DNA of 64,000 nt from Moniliella sp. 'wahieum' (taxonomy: Eukaryota; Basidiomycota; Moniliellomycetes; Moniliellales; Moniliellaceae), in assembly GCA_003971905.1 (NCBI GenBank), contig RSEE01000020.1, forward strand, positions 725,705-789,704, read 5' to 3'. The notes under the pieces are model-generated. The model searched no databases, was not told the origin of the DNA, and saw only the letters and a list, made by a program, of their open reading frames with translations. Below are positions 11,761-24,591 of this stretch, piece by piece (position 1 is the stretch's first letter; every line of letters begins with the position of its first letter). The position numbers were made by a program, and so were the translations under genes.

Positions 11761-12891
11761 GGCGATGGGAAGGGAAACAATTGCTGGAGACAGATGGGTG
11801 AGGAGGAGGTCGAGGGGGAAGGGCGTGGGGAGCGTGTTTAAATACAGACAGATGGGGGCCGGGGTGGCATGGAAACCGAGAGTGTATCACACAGGTGGTT
11901 CTGCGCCCACTTGGGGGCGCACAGGCGCCGGGCCACAGCACGCACTGGCGCCGTGCGGCTGGGGCAGCGCTCGCGTACATTTCAAATCGTCAAGTGCCCA
12001 AGCCAGCAGTGTCGCGCGAATCAAACCAACAGCACCGGCCGCTGCCCCCACCACAGCCAGCAGCAGCACCCACCAAACTCAGCCCTCGGCATGACCTGAC
12101 TTGGCCCGCCGCCCCCACCTCGCCATGCCTCGCCCTGCTGCCATCCCCACCACTGCGCCACCCGTGCACATCGGTTGCATCATACGCGTCCTACAACTCA
12201 GCCCTCAGCACAACTGTCCCCATCATCACAGCCCATCTCAATCTCCCCCGTCACCACGGTACTTGCTACTCGGTGCGCGCGTCAGCATGTCCATCTCAGC
12301 TGTCCCACAAAGCTCCCAAGGCCCAACCCCTCGTCCGTCAGCACATCAGCTCAGCTCCTGTAGCTTCTATAGCTTCTAGCACTTTTATCCCCCTCCCCGT
12401 CGTCCACAGGCTTGTCCATCACACCTCGCACCTCCTACATGACATGTGACAGCTGCCCCAGCGGTTCGCACCGTCCTCACATTCTCAGATCCTCCAACTG
12501 AAGGCTTCATATTGGCGCACTCGCATGGATAGCGGCTCAGCCCGCCCGCCCCCCCACTACCATTTTCAATCCCCATCCACTTGTTGGGCTACAAAGACGG
12601 CAGTTTTCATGCATTGGCATGGCAGAGCTTGACGGTCCCATACCAAAGGGTGGGAGAAGAATGGCGGGCAAAACAGCTAGCAAAGCTTCCTTGAGATGAT
12701 CTCGTGAGATATATATGCGGGGGTGGAGATGGAGAATGGCAAGGGACGAAGCTCATAAAGCGTCGAGTAGGGGCCCAAATCGATCGCAGATCGAGCTGGA
12801 GGTTCAGCGTTCAGCAACCATGCATGTGGATACGGTCGCACTCTGGGTACCAACCTGAGATACCGAGTCACTCGTTCCATAGGACGAGCTC
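11761..12891. other. Spacer between enolase and D-lactate dehydrogenase
   Basis: This is the 5' flank of enolase plus the 3' flank of the next gene. The segment 12050-12440 is a long pyrimidine-rich, C-dominated stretch on the plus strand with no gene features. Confidence 0.5.
11837..11844 (-). promoter_or_regulatory. TATA-like box of enolase
   Basis: On the minus strand this reads TATTTAAA, 77 bases upstream of the enolase start codon, as expected for a strongly expressed glycolytic gene. It was assigned by sequence only. Confidence 0.5.
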
Positions 12892-14662
12892 TCAGAGCAG
12901 CTCAAACTCCTGCTTGGAGGGGTCGGCATCAACGAGCTTGCCCGGATTCATAATGTCGAACGGATCAATCTGGTTCATAATGTTGCGGTAAAGGGTGACG
13001 GTGCCTGCACCAAGTTCGGCATCGAGGTACATCTTTTTGCCGATCCCCACCCCATGTTCCCCCGAGGCGGTCCCTCCCAATGCCTGCGCTTGCCGGTTCA
13101 TCCGGTGCACCACTGCCTTGACCCGGCTCAGCGTCTCCTCGTCCCGCTCGCGGTAAATCAAGATAGCGTGGACGTTGCCGTCGGCCACATGGCCCAGCAG
13201 CGGGCCAAATAACTTTTGCTCATCAATGTCGGCTCGGGTGCGTTGCAGCAAGGCCGACAGCTCCCCCGTCGGTACACATACATCTGTCACCCACGCACGC
13301 CACGGCCCGTACTTGGCCTCGGCATCGGGCGCTTCGGGAACAACAGGCAACGGGTTGGCCAACGCCGACCACAGTCCTTCCTTGCGCGCCTTCCACAACT
13401 GATCAATCTTTTGCTGATCGTCACCATACTGCACTTGGCCAGCCCCATGCTGCTGGAGCAAAGCTTGGGTCACCTTCCAGTCGGCTGCAATGTGGTCCGC
13501 TGTCGCACCCTGCAACTTGATGAAGAGCATTGGCGTCTCCTTTCCGGGCAGGCGGAACGCAGTTGGGTCCTTGGCGGCGGCTCGGTTCATGGCCCCTACC
13601 ATGGGCGCATCGGCCAGTTCGACACATTGGGGCATCACACCCGTCTTGACCAGCGCACTGGCCGCTGCAATCGCCTGGTCCACCGTAGCAAACGTGCAAT
13701 GGCCACAGCCTGGGGCAAAATGGGTTCCAGTCGCAACGTGACGGCAGTGATGACGCCCAACGTGGCTTCTGAACCGACAAAGAGGTTGGTCATGTTAGGA
13801 CCAACGGAAGATTTGCGCGCGCGGGAGCGGGTCGTGATTTTTTCCCCATTGGGCAGCACCACCGTCACATTGGCCACTGCATGTTCGCCCCGCATGGTGC
13901 CGTACCGTAGTGCATTTGTGCCACTGCACCCGGTTGCCACCATGCCACCAATGGTGGCTGTCGGACCGGGTCAACGGGGAAAAACAGGCCCGTACCACGC
14001 CGAGCCAGCTCGTCGTTGAGCTCTTGCCACCCAATTCCCGGCTGGACCGTGATATCGCCATCGGCTTCCGAGATGCGAAGGATGCGCGCATCCGGGAAAA
14101 GTCGAGGCATACACTCCGCCTACCATCGTACGTAGGGCTAGGAGCGGAGGTCTGTGCCTCGAGCGAAGAGCCACCACCATAGGGGATGATGGGTACGTTG
14201 TGTGCCGCACACGCCTTGACCACCACCACACATCCTCCTCCGACTCGGGCAGGACCACTGCGCCGTGGGGGTGGGTGGCATGGTGGGACCAGGGCGAGGC
14301 ACCGCGCACCTCGGTTGTGGTTCCATTGAGCGTGATCTGGTCCTCCTTTAGCGAGGCGCGGATGTCCGACAGCGCACCGGGCAGGTCGGGGGTGGGGGGT
14401 GAGACGCATCTACGAGGTGCGGCGCGAGATCGGTGTGGAAGGCGTCCCCGTGCGGTTCCTGGCTCTGCACCGCCGGCACACACGCCTTGTACACCACCCC
14501 GGCAGTCACCACTGCTGTGACGGCGACCGCGCCGACCAGCTGGCCTCGGCCACCACGAGGAGCAGGGGGGGCAGTGTGGAGGAGGCGGGGGCACACGGCG
14601 AGGGTGGAAGAGGGGCGGACGGGGCGCGCGCGTGCAATAAGAGGCGGAAGACGAAGGGGCAT
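12892..14662 (-). CDS. DLD1: Mitochondrial D-lactate dehydrogenase (cytochrome), frame-shifted
   Basis: This is an FAD enzyme that oxidises D-lactate to pyruvate and passes electrons to cytochrome c at the inner mitochondrial membrane. The start at 14662 gives an Arg-rich leader ([19 protein letters not shown]) followed by a membrane segment near residues 42-62 ([18 protein letters not shown]), as in Dld1-type proteins. The body contains [17 protein letters not shown], the FAD site [54 protein letters not shown] and the C-terminal FAD-oxidase block with [18 protein letters not shown] and DIMNPGKLV. At least four frame changes separate these blocks (for example after PVDP near 13970), although the last 263 residues are in one frame. 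The blocks are conserved, so indel errors are likelier than decay. Confidence 0.9.
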
Positions 14663-16744
14663 GGGAGTGTGGGGAGGGGAATGGTGATGGAGGGAGATGG
14701 TGGTGGAGGAGGGAGTGCAAGTGCAGGACGCAGCTGGGATTGATTAGCAAGGAGCTCGTAGCCCACGGGACACTGGACACCTGCTAAAGTTGCGCTACTT
14801 GGGCCTGCCGAAGAAGAAGCGGGGTGCTGAGCTCAGCCCGAGTGTGAGCTGAGCGGCTGAGCAGCTCACCGCTCGCGCACCTCCCTCCCCTCTCCACTCT
14901 CCATCCTCCACCCTCCACCGGGCGAGCGGGAGGCGCACCCGGCGACCGGCATCCGGCAACTGGCAGCCGCCGACAGCACAACAATCCTTACACTCTTCCA
15001 GCTTCCAGCTTCCAGCTTCCAGCTTCAAGCGCCATCGATCATCGCAGACTCGCCCCACTCCCCCGCCCATCTCGATCACTGGGCGGAGCCGCCCGGGGTT
15101 TATAATGTAGCACCACCTCTCCCCCATCAAAGTACTGACGTCACTAGCACTGCCCCGCGCTTGCTGTGACGTGTGCATGTGATGTCGACCCCCGTCCCAC
15201 TCCTGTCCCAGACATCCCACACCTCCCCCTCCCCAACCTGGACGCGGTTCAGATCCAGCGGTCAGAGTTCTGATCCCATAACCAGTAACCCATGCCACCC
15301 TTCTCACCACCCCAATCCCATGCCCACTTCGCGCGTCCATACGCCTAGGCCTTCCTGCTGAGCAACGCAACGTGTTCCTGTGTTCCTGTGTTCCTCGAGC
15401 CCCCCTCCTCCGCCCCCCGGCCAGACCAGAAGACAATCGGCGTTGTGCGTCAACAGCAACATGAAGGGCGTGGCGAGGGGACAAGAAAGACGAAGAGATG
15501 CCCGACTCGCGCTAGGCCTGCCCGCCCAACCCCTCCCTCGGCTTTGTACGCAAGACGTATCAAGGGAAGCGATCCGCGGCGAAGCGTTTGTTGGTTCGCT
15601 CAGCGTGGGTCTTCAGCCATCCACTCGGCGCGCAACGGAAAGCTGAAAGACCCCTCTGATGACCAGCACCGTTCATGCCTGTGTGGCAGGAGCGGCAGGA
15701 CCGACACGGGACAGTTTGTATTGGGAGGTGTTGGGGACCTTAGGGACCAAGTGGGACCAGGGGGGACAGGGGGAGCTGGGATCTAGGAAACCACACTCGC
15801 CCGCCGTTCTACCTATTGCACCGCGGCCCAGTTGGGTCCAACCTTTTCCCTGTCTCTGTCCTCCGCCCACAGTGCGAGGGAGCGTTTGGCGAGCCTCGCG
15901 AGGTGGCTTATACAGGGCCCGAGAAGGCTCCCATGTGATCTCTCATGTCACACCGCGCGGCCTCCAAAGCGCGGCGCGGCGCACCTCAGCACCAAGCCCA
16001 GCACCTTGTTCTTGCTCCAGGGCCACACCCACTGCAAGGTGGCTGCGGGGCTGCTGCAGGTCGCAAAGGTGGCCGGCCATGGTGACTGGTCAGGCCTCAG
16101 GCCGGTCAGGTGACCTGGCGCGTCGTATCCTATCCTATATTATCGTATCCGTTCTTTCCTTAGTACTATGTTCGGCCTGCTCGTCCCCGCTTCCTGCGCG
16201 GCTCGCTGGCCCGCTACACTGCATACTGAACACCGAGTACTAAGACAGACGCTTGAGGCAGAGAGGCACACGGGGCCAACGCAACGTTGGTAAGTGCAGC
16301 AGTAGGCAGACGAGCCGACGGCTCTCCTGAGCGGAGGCATGTTGGTGCGAGTTGAGGCCGGAGGCTCAGTGATGCTAGCAATGCTAGTAGTGAACCTAAA
16401 CCTAATACCTCTGAGCGTTCGTTCCATACAGCAAGGGGTGGGGGGTGAACGAGTGAAGCAGGCAGGGTGGCAAATCGATCAACCGGGGCTCTGGTCGGCA
16501 ATACTGAATCGATTCAATCATCTATGGCATAGGGGAGACACGAGACTCCAAGTCAAGTGGAATAGTGAGACGGAGCGAGAGCCACAGCTTTTCTTCATAT
16601 CCAACATGTCGCACTAGATGTACATGCAAGGGGGGGTGGGGAAAGGAAGCGGAGAGGACGACGCGACAGCCCAAAGTCAAAAAGCCAAAGCCTGACTGGA
16701 ATTGCCAGCTGTAGCCTTAGGCGGTAAGCCTTAAGCCCTCAAGC
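14663..16744. other. Long spacer between D-lactate dehydrogenase and aconitase
   Basis: I see no convincing gene. Features include a heptamer tract at 14996-15029, a small GC hairpin at 15081-15094 (GGGCGG-AG-CCGCCC) and a C-rich stretch around 15180-15420. A basic stretch translatable at about 15540-15650 on the plus strand was considered and not recognised. Confidence 0.5.
14996..15029. repeat. Heptamer tandem repeat CTTCCAG, about five copies
   Basis: Four CTTCCAG copies are followed by CTTCAAG. The 7-base period is the same as in the palindromic ladders elsewhere, but here the AGCT core is not extended into a perfect hexamer. Confidence 0.75.
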
Positions 16745-19234
16745 TTAAGCCTTTCCGGCCTGGGCAGCCATCAAGTTCAATGCCGAGCCGGCCTTGAACC
16801 AGCCAATCTGGCCCTCGTTGTACGTGGGCGAGGGGGATCTTGTCCTCCGACCCGTCCTCGTGGTGAGCGACCAGGGTGATCGTCGAGCCGGGCGCCATCT
16901 CCGTCACACCCTCGAGGTCAACAAGGTCAGTGGGCTTGACCTTGTCATAGTCCTTGGGGTCCTTAAAGGTAAGCGCGAGCATGCCCTGCTTCTTGAGGTT
17001 GGTCTCGTGGATACGGGCAAAGGAGCGCGTGATGATCGCCCGGCCACGAGGTTAGCGCGGCTCAAGCGCAGCGTGCTCACGCGACGAGCCCTCACCGTAG
17101 TTCTCGTCACCAATTACCACCCCACGGCTTGCCTGCTCGCGGTAAGCGATGGCCGTGGCCGGCACAGCGCCCCACTCGCCCGTGAACCTGTTCTGCACCT
17201 CGTTGGCCTTGCCGTTGGCCTCGTTGATCGCGCCAATGAGACAGTTGTTCGAAATGTTCTGCAAGTGGCCACGGTACTTGAGCCAGGGGCCACCAGCCGA
17301 GATGTGGTCGGTGGTGCACTTGCCCTTGGCCTTGATCAGAATCGGCAGACCCGTAGGGTTCTTGCCGTCCCACTTGGCAAATGGCGCAAGCTTCTGCAGA
17401 CGGTCCGACTCGGGCTGATCGCCACGTTGATCGAGGCACCGTCAGCAGGAGGGCCTGGTACGTGTTCTCACCAGGGGTCGTAGCCCTTGGCCGGAAGCTC
17501 AATGCCCTTGGGCTCCGAGAACTTGAACTCCTTGCCGTCAGCGCCTTGAGCGAGTCGGTCAGGGGGTTGAAGGTGAGGCGGCGGCGAAAAAGCATGGCCG
17601 TCACCTGTCGGGCGAGGGCAACGAACGGTGCGTGGCAGGGTTGGCATCGTACGGCCAGTAAAGTTACGGTTGTACGAGGTGATGATCGAGTTCTTCTCGC
17701 CCTTGGCAACATCCTTGCGGTCCCATTGGCCAATGCAAGGGCCGCATGCGTTGGCAAGCACGATACCACCGCCTTCTCCAGGGTCTCCATCTGGCCATCA
17801 CGCTCAATCGTAGCGCGGATCTGCTCCGAGCCGGGCGTGACAGTGTAGCCCGAAACGGTCTTGAGGCCGTGAGATTCAGCCTCGGCAGCAATGTATGCGG
17901 CACGGCTCATGTCCTCGTACGACGAGTTGGTGCACGAGCCAATGAGAGCCACCTTGAGCTCCTCGGGCCAGTCGTTCTTCTTGACCGCTTCAGCAAACTT
18001 GGAGATGGGGGTAGCAAGGTCAGGGGTGAAGGGACCGTTGATGGGGGCTCGAGGTTGTCGAGGTCAATGGTGATGTGCTTATCGTACGAAGCGTCAGCGT
18101 CGGGAAGGAGGTACTTCTGGAACTTGGAAGCGTACGCGGCAATGTCACCACGCTTGGTCGCCTTGAGGTAGGCCTCCGTGCGCTCGTTGAAGGGGAAGAG
18201 CGAGGTGGTCGCACCAATCTCAGCACCCATGTTGCAGATCGTGGCCATGCCGGTAGCCGAGAGCGACGAGACACCGGTGCCCTTGTACTCAATGATGGCG
18301 CCAGTGCCACCCTTGACGGTGAGCTCGCCGGCAACCTTAAGAATGACGTCCTTGGGCGCAGTCCAGCCCGACAGCTTGCCCTTCAGCTCAACACCGACCA
18401 CCTTGGGGCACTTGAGCTCCCAAGGCAGGTTGGCCATCACGTCCACCGCATCAGCTCCACCGACACCGCAGGCAATCATGTTGAGACCACCAGCGTTGGG
18501 GGTGTGCGAGTCGGTACCAATCATCAGACCACCAGGGAAGGCGGCGTAGTTCTCGAGAATGATCTGGTGGATGATACCCGACCCAGGCTTCCAGAAGCCA
18601 ATGCCGTACTTGGCCGTGCAGGTGGCAAGGAAGTCGTAGACCTCCTTGTTGATCTGCTTGGCGCGGGCAAGGTCAGCTTCACCGCCAACCTGGGCCTGGA
18701 TCAAGTGGTCACAGTGCACCGTGGTGGGGACAGCCGTCTTGGGGAGACCAGCCGACATGAACTGGAGCAGGGCCATCTGGGCAGTAGCGTCTTGGCAGGC
18801 GACACGCTACAGAGAGGCAAGGAAGAAGCGGTCAGCAAGTGTCACGCACCAAAGCAAGGCTATGCTGCAAGCGAGAGAGAGAGCAAGTACTCACGTCCGG
18901 GCGCAGCTTGAGGTAGGAGACACCACGCTCAATGTCCTGGGTGGGGGTCGTCCAAGTGGCCGTAGAGAATCTTCTCCGACATGGTGAGGGGGCGGTTGAG
19001 GCGCTGCTGGACGATCTGGAGGTTGTCGTAGATGCGCTTGTAGTTGATGAAGTGGCCCTTGCCCACCTCGAGGGGCGACATCTCGACCTTCTCGTTGAAC
19101 ATGGCGGGGTCGACGTCGGGGACCTGCTCTGCGACCGTGGCGGATGCGTACCCGCGGGTGGCCGCAGGGATGCGGGTGCTGGCCAGGGCAGCGCCACGGC
19201 GGGCGGAGGTGCGGAGGAGCGGGGCAGCGAGCAT
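16745..19234 (-). CDS. ACO1: Mitochondrial aconitate hydratase (several frame shifts)
   Basis: Aconitase isomerises citrate to isocitrate through a 4Fe-4S cluster in the matrix. The start at 19234 gives a leader ([20 protein letters not shown]) before the mature protein. An 88-base intron (18894-18807, GTGAGT...TAG) splits LKLRPD and [16 protein letters not shown]. Cluster ligands are visible in [18 protein letters not shown] and in [16 protein letters not shown]. Other family blocks are [30 protein letters not shown]-like and [13 protein letters not shown], with the C-terminal swivel domain containing [21 protein letters not shown]. The frame breaks at least five times, for example at a run of five G (18943-18947) where one base must be removed. 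The gene ends [10 protein letters not shown] and TAA. Mitoferrin and other mitochondrial genes lie nearby, but no physical operon is implied. Confidence 0.94.
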
Positions 19235-19328
19235 GGCGTCGGCTGCGCGGGAGAAGGGCGGTGGTGGTGGGACAGAAGGCAGCCGGAGGCCTAGCTGGGC
19301 TGGGCTGCCTGCGAGCGCCAGCCGTCGC

Positions 19329-19336
19329 TTTTTAAT
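19329..19336 (-). promoter_or_regulatory. TATA-like box of aconitase
   Basis: The minus-strand sequence ATTAAAAA lies 95 bases upstream of the aconitase ATG. It is weak evidence, based on composition and distance only. Confidence 0.3.
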
Positions 19337-19708
19337 CCAGCCGCCGAGGCCGCGGGCGCGGGCACGGCGCCAGTGGCGGCGCGTGCGGGGGAAGGCGGGG
19401 GACGCGGGCGCAGGGGCAGTATCCGGAGGCCGCGGCTGCCTTTGAAAACGAGCGGTGGCTCGTGGCATGCCGCCGCACCGGTGCTGTGCGCATGCGAGCC
19501 AACCCTACGGCCGCTGACAAATGGGCGCGATGTGCAGCCGGCAGTGCGCGGGCGTTTGGGCCGGGCCAAGCCGGAGATGGCAGTCGCAGCCCCTGCGTGT
19601 GCATCGCTCATGCATGTGCGTGCAGGCGGTGACACGCCCGGGCAGCCGGATAGCCGGGCAGCCGGGCAGCCGGAGAACGTCAACCGGCAGCAGGCGAGCC
19701 GGGCTGTC

Positions 19709-19728
19709 ACATGTCACATGTCACATGC
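19709..19728. repeat. ACATGT ladder, 7-base period
   Basis: ACATGT occurs at 19709 and 19716 and ACATGC at 19723, each separated by one C. A related ACATGT-G-ACATGA lies at 96-108. Confidence 0.7.
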
Positions 19729-20059
19729 CATGTGGCAGCGGCGCAAGCGGGGCTACGCGGGTGCATGCGCCACCTGCTTTGGGCCAGCGTGAATGCATGC
19801 GTTGCCTGCCAAATATCAAATCCCAGTCCCGACACAGGGGGATGTGCGGGGTCACGTGCCAACCCAGTCTGAGCGCACCTCAACTCAACCAACGCAGTTT
19901 ACCCCAGACGCTCGCTTGGGCCATCTCCTGTCTGGCCACGCTACTAAAAGGGCGTGGAGGCACGGACATATATGTCACTTGGTGTTCCTTCCTAAGGCAA
20001 CGAGAGCGAGAGAATCGTAGCAACGCACAGGCACGTGCTCGCCTGCTCCCCACCCCCCA

Positions 20060-23000
20060 TCACCCCCACTGCACCAGCCCCGCGTCCGACGCATCCTCCA
20101 CCTCGTCATCGTCCACGCACAAGTTGTCGTCCACGTGCCCCTCGTGCCCGTCGCCCGGCGTCGCAGGCGACCCTCCCACCCGACGCGTCAGCCGACGCAC
20201 GCCCGTGGAAGCCCGCGATCGTGTCTGCACCCAGTCCAATCCCATCCACTCCGTCAGCCCCCACCCATCCGCAAGCCCTCCGGGAAAACACAACATACAA
20301 AAACGACTGCGCGTGCTGGTTGTATCCCTCGACTTGGTCGGCGCAAAGTCCCCCACATTGCTCAGATCCCTCGCCTCCTCCTCCTCCTCCTTCCACTTCA
20401 TCCCCCGACTCCTCGGGCCCAGACAGGTCGGCCTCCATCTGGAACAGGGCGCGCGAGGTGGGCGACGTACCAATCCGTTTTTTGCCATGAGGACGGGACG
20501 CAGTACCCTGCGCGCGCGCTTGCGTCCTCGGGCCGGTCCGGGCATGCGTCGGTGCCGCCCTGGACGTACTGCACCTGGCCGCGTCGGGACGAGCGGGGTT
20601 CGGGGGGACAGGTGGGACAGGGCGGGCGCCACGCCGAAAGCGGCCCCGTGTCGTCCCCGTCCGTGTCTGTGTCGGCTCGGGCGACGAGGAGGTAAGTAGG
20701 ACGGTGTGCCGGCGCGGCCGGACAACAGGGGACGAGTCCTGCTGCAGCAGGGTCGGTCGAGCCCGTTTGGTCCCCCGCGGATCAAACGAAGGGTCGGGCT
20801 CGATCGGATCGATGCTCTCCCCGCGCGAGCTGCGATGGAGCTCAAGCGGGGAAGGTATGGCGCGCGCCTTACGCTTGCCCCTCGCTGGCTCGGTAGGCGC
20901 ATGCACCGCACCAGTACCAGCTGGGCTGGAGGAGATCACGCCGTCCAACTCCTCGGCCTGGTCGCTGGCCGGGGCGAGAAGGAACGAGGCAGCCGGCTCG
21001 TCCGGGGTTAGGCACTCGGAATCTTGCTGGAATCCCGTCGAAACGGGGGGGTCGTGGCCCGCCCCTGGGCCTTGGGTACAGCGCACGGCTTGGACCCCCC
21101 ATTCTCCTGGCGGGTACGACCCATTGGAGCAAGCACGGGGCTGGCACAAGAAGAGTCCAATTCTGGCAAGTCCGTTCCAAGCACTTGATTGTCCACTGGG
21201 ACTACTCGCTGCACTGGTTGCACCAACGACATGGAATCGGAATCCGAGTCCCCCCCCTCTGTGTCGGATGGCGAGAGGAAGAAAGGAAGAGTGGCGGATC
21301 GTCCGAGTCGAAAGAGTGGTCCGGCTTGCATCCGGGTTCAGGGGAACAACAACGAGGCCGGACAGAGGGATAGGATGGGGACGAGCCCCTTGAGGGAAGC
21401 AGGTGCGTCCGCTCCCGCCAAGACGAATGCGAACGAGAAGGTATGCTGGTGTTGGTGGTATGCTGCTTCAAGGGAGGGGGCTTGTTGTTCCACGACGGCT
21501 CCTCATCCGACGTATCCGATACAACAGCGGCAGCATCCTCATCCTCCAAAGCGTACAAACTTGCCAGCAGTGGGTGGGTGGCCGAACGCTGCAGCCCCGC
21601 CGAGTCGGGACGCGCAACGTGTCCCGTCTGGCGGGCGGGGGTGGCCCAATCCGGGCCAGGACCCGACCGGGGAGCGTTTTCTTGGTCCCGCTGGCTCTGG
21701 AGGGGGGTGGGGAAGTGGGCCTGCCCAAAGAGCCGGAGAGTCTAGGTCGGTGGGTACTTGGATGGCGGTGAGGGAACTGGATTGGGACGGAGGGACTATC
21801 AAGAGAGAGAAGGTCCGATATGCGCGGTAGCTCTTCGTCCGAGCTGTCCTGCAACGCCCGAAGTGCTTTGGAGACGATGCTTTCGCGCGGGCCGGACAAA
21901 ACGGTAGCGGAGGGAGGCGCCTCCTTGGGCGGAAGATCGTCGTCCGAATCGGAAAGGAGATATTTGGATCTCGACAGGTCGCTCGCATTGGCAAAAGACC
22001 CATACTGGGTTATGTCCTCCCTGTCCTTCTTCTTGTCCTTCTTGGTTGTCTTGGCTCTTGCTCGTTGGACGGTACGGCCAACGTCGATCATGCCCGGCTC
22101 AAACTCGGGCTGCGCAACGGGCTGCTTGACCACCTTGGGCTGGATATGGTCGGGGATCATGCGCGCCACATCGTCGTACAGCTCATAGGTACCCGTAGTG
22201 ATTGAGCGCAGGACACTCTCGTGTTGAGACTTGGCTTGGTTCCATTTCCCTTCGTCCCGGCCCGGGGTGACCAGGACGACGACCTTGCCTTCCCGTTTGC
22301 GGCCGGTCCGGCCAATGCGCTGCAACATGCGCACCGGATCCGCCACCGAGTCGTAACACACAATCAAGTCCACCTCCCCAATATCCAGCCCTTCCTCCCC
22401 CACCGACGTGGCCACCAGCACTTGGTACTGGCCCTGCTGGAAATCCGCAATCGCCTTCTTTTGCTCTTTTTGCGCCATCCCGCGCGCCCGTTCCGATCGT
22501 GTTGCTGCCCCACAAACCGACACGCACTGATCCCGTGCTGCGACAGACGCATCGTGATCTCCTCTACACACTCGCGCGAGGAACAAAATACCATAGCGCG
22601 GGACTGGGGGAGTGGCTCGTCGTCCCGTTGCCCTTGCGCTTGCGCTTGAGCCTGCGCCTGCGCAATGGCAGTCTGGTTAAAGTGATCTTCCAGAATGCGG
22701 TGCAAGAGCTGAAGTTTGGGATGGCGGAACCCTTCTCCGGGCAGCCTGAGTTGGTCCAGCAGGGCCAACATGGATGCCACTCGGTGCTGGTCCGACGAAA
22801 GGGCCCGCCTCGCTGATCTTGCTCGCACAGCGCCAACAGCCGCTCGCGAAAGACCATCGTCGAGGCATCCAGGAGAAAGGTGAGTGCATGCACGGCGGTG
22901 GCCGCCTTTCGGATCGTCGTTCGTAGTGCCGGCTGCGCACGCAGCACGTTCCGACACGCCTCGGATGTTTGTAAGCGGCGGAGAGAATAGGGCGTGAGCA

Positions 23001-24591
23001 AGTCCGCGCGCTGGTCCCCGCGCACCAACTGGAACCGGCGCAGCGAAGCAAGGTAGGCCTTTTCGAGCAAGGCGCAAAAGCGGTGTTTGATTTGGTCAAT
23101 GATTGGCTCGCGCCCCACCCGCACCACCGTCTCCTTTTTGCGGTGCACATAGCGAAAAATATCGATCGCATCCGCCGTGCGAATCTCAATGGCACTGATG
23201 TGGAGCTTGTCGATAATCTGCTGCACCACCTCGGGCGACTTGCCCGGCGTGGCGGAAAGCGCGAGGATGCGGAAGGAGCGGTTGACCTGCATCAGCATGG
23301 CGACAATCACCGTATATGCATAGCTGCCCGTTCCACGGTGCGCTTCGTCAATTACCAAGCACACGATTTCCTCGGGCTTGAGCAGCCCCAGTTTCAGGTC
23401 GTTGGCCAGCGTCTGCGGCGTCATGTAAAAGATCCGTTTCGCCCCATAGTCCACCTGCCGCAACGTGCTCTTCGTCTCGCCAGTCAGCTCCACCGCCACA
23501 TTCCAAGGCAGACCACAGATGCGGTGGCAGGCCACTTGCTGCTGCGCCACCAAGGACGAGTGGGAGCAACAAAGATAATCTTTCCAGTCGGGTACCAGCG
23601 AAAGAAGTTGAGCATCACAACCGCTGCAATAAATGTCTTGCCGAGCCCAGTAGGCAGGGCAACGAGCACATTGCTGAAAGCCCAAAGGGTCAGTGGCGCG
23701 CTCCCAAACGGTGCAGGAAGGGGGAGAAGAAAGAACACACTTAAACAGGGCCTTTGGACAATGTTGAACTGGTAGTCGCGCACGGGCATATTGGTAGGGT
23801 AGATCCAGGTCACCGCAGCTTCGAGATCGACCTTGGGATGTACAGTGGTCTGCGAGGAACGAGCAAGACCCTCGTGCGCCAACCGCGCGTTCGCCCGGTC
23901 CGCATCCCAGTCTTCTACATCTTCTTCCGCTGGCTGTCCGGACTGGGGAACGGGTCGCCGACGGCGCAAAGGACCCGAGGCGGCAGTTTGGGACTTGTGC
24001 CAGCGCTTGCCCTGCCCATTGCGAGTTTCTGGCTGGGAGGTGTTTTGGACAGATAGCAAGCCGGGTTGGCGTTCGTCGACCCTATTGCCGTACAAATCAA
24101 CTTGCCCTCCAGCTGCATAGGCTGCAGCGGTAGGTGGATTAAAGATCCGGCGAGGTAGAGGGCGCGGGAAGCCTGATTTGGCAAACCAGGCTGGTCCTCA
24201 TCAATGCCTGCCAAGACAGCGTTCGGACGATCGTCGACCCCGACATCGTCGTCGCTGTCGAGAACAATTGGGGTGGTATAGCTGGAGTCGGCGGAGGCGT
24301 TGGAGGTTGCTGTGGTGAGGTTGGGTTGGGGTTGGGGCGAGAGGGAGGGCGCTGGCGTTGGCGCGGGTTGAAGAGTCGTGGCTGGGGGGCATGGGGTCGT
24401 TGCTGTTGCTGGGGCTGTTGCTGTTGCTGTTGTTGCGGGTGAGGCGGAGGGGCGCGCATGTCGAGGTGGGCGATCAGCTCGTCGGCTGAGCCAAACTCGT
24501 CGTCCGAGTCGGCAGTGGGCATCGGCAGGACATGCCCCAAGCGAGGCGGGGTGGGGCGGGAGAGATGGTGGTGGGCCGTGTCGCGTGGCAT
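20060..24591 (-). CDS. MPH1: Mph1/FANCM-family DNA helicase (frame-shifted)
   Basis: This is a 3'-5' SF2 DNA helicase that remodels replication forks and D-loops in the nucleus. The N-terminus is acidic then Pro/Gln-rich with a polyglutamine run. The helicase region starts at [18 protein letters not shown] 67-base intron (23740-23674) lies just before motif [15 protein letters not shown]. Motif II is [10 protein letters not shown], motif III is LALSATPG, and the family-specific segment [20 protein letters not shown] follows. The second RecA domain has [18 protein letters not shown] and motif [17 protein letters not shown] long disordered tail has the FANCM-like acidic motif around FQMEADLSG, and the last residues are [13 protein letters not shown] with the stop at 20060. 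Several single-base frame breaks occur. The start may be 24591 or the internal Met 23 codons later. Confidence 0.9.
24399..24436. repeat. CAG/CAA polyglutamine tract in MPH1
   Basis: On the minus strand this run of CAG and CAA codons encodes two blocks of Gln interrupted by Pro near residues 53-65 of the helicase. It is a likely length-variable tract. Confidence 0.75.

Larger units (their letters stand above)
19235..20059. other. Spacer upstream of aconitase
   Basis: This is GC-rich DNA with many short antiparallel words and the ACATGT ladder at 19709. No gene is recognised. Confidence 0.5.

Noticed and set aside
15540-15650. A basic peptide resembling a small mitochondrial ribosomal protein
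   Set aside because: The Lys/Arg-rich run does not match the bL34, bL35 or bL36 patterns and lacks a clear start.
18075-18911. A 278-codon plus-strand frame opposite aconitase
   Set aside because: It is an antisense shadow. Aconitase on the minus strand explains the conserved sequence.
19521-20699. A 392-codon plus-strand frame
   Set aside because: Its right half lies opposite the MPH1 C-terminus, its composition is Pro/Ser/Arg low-complexity and it has no domain.
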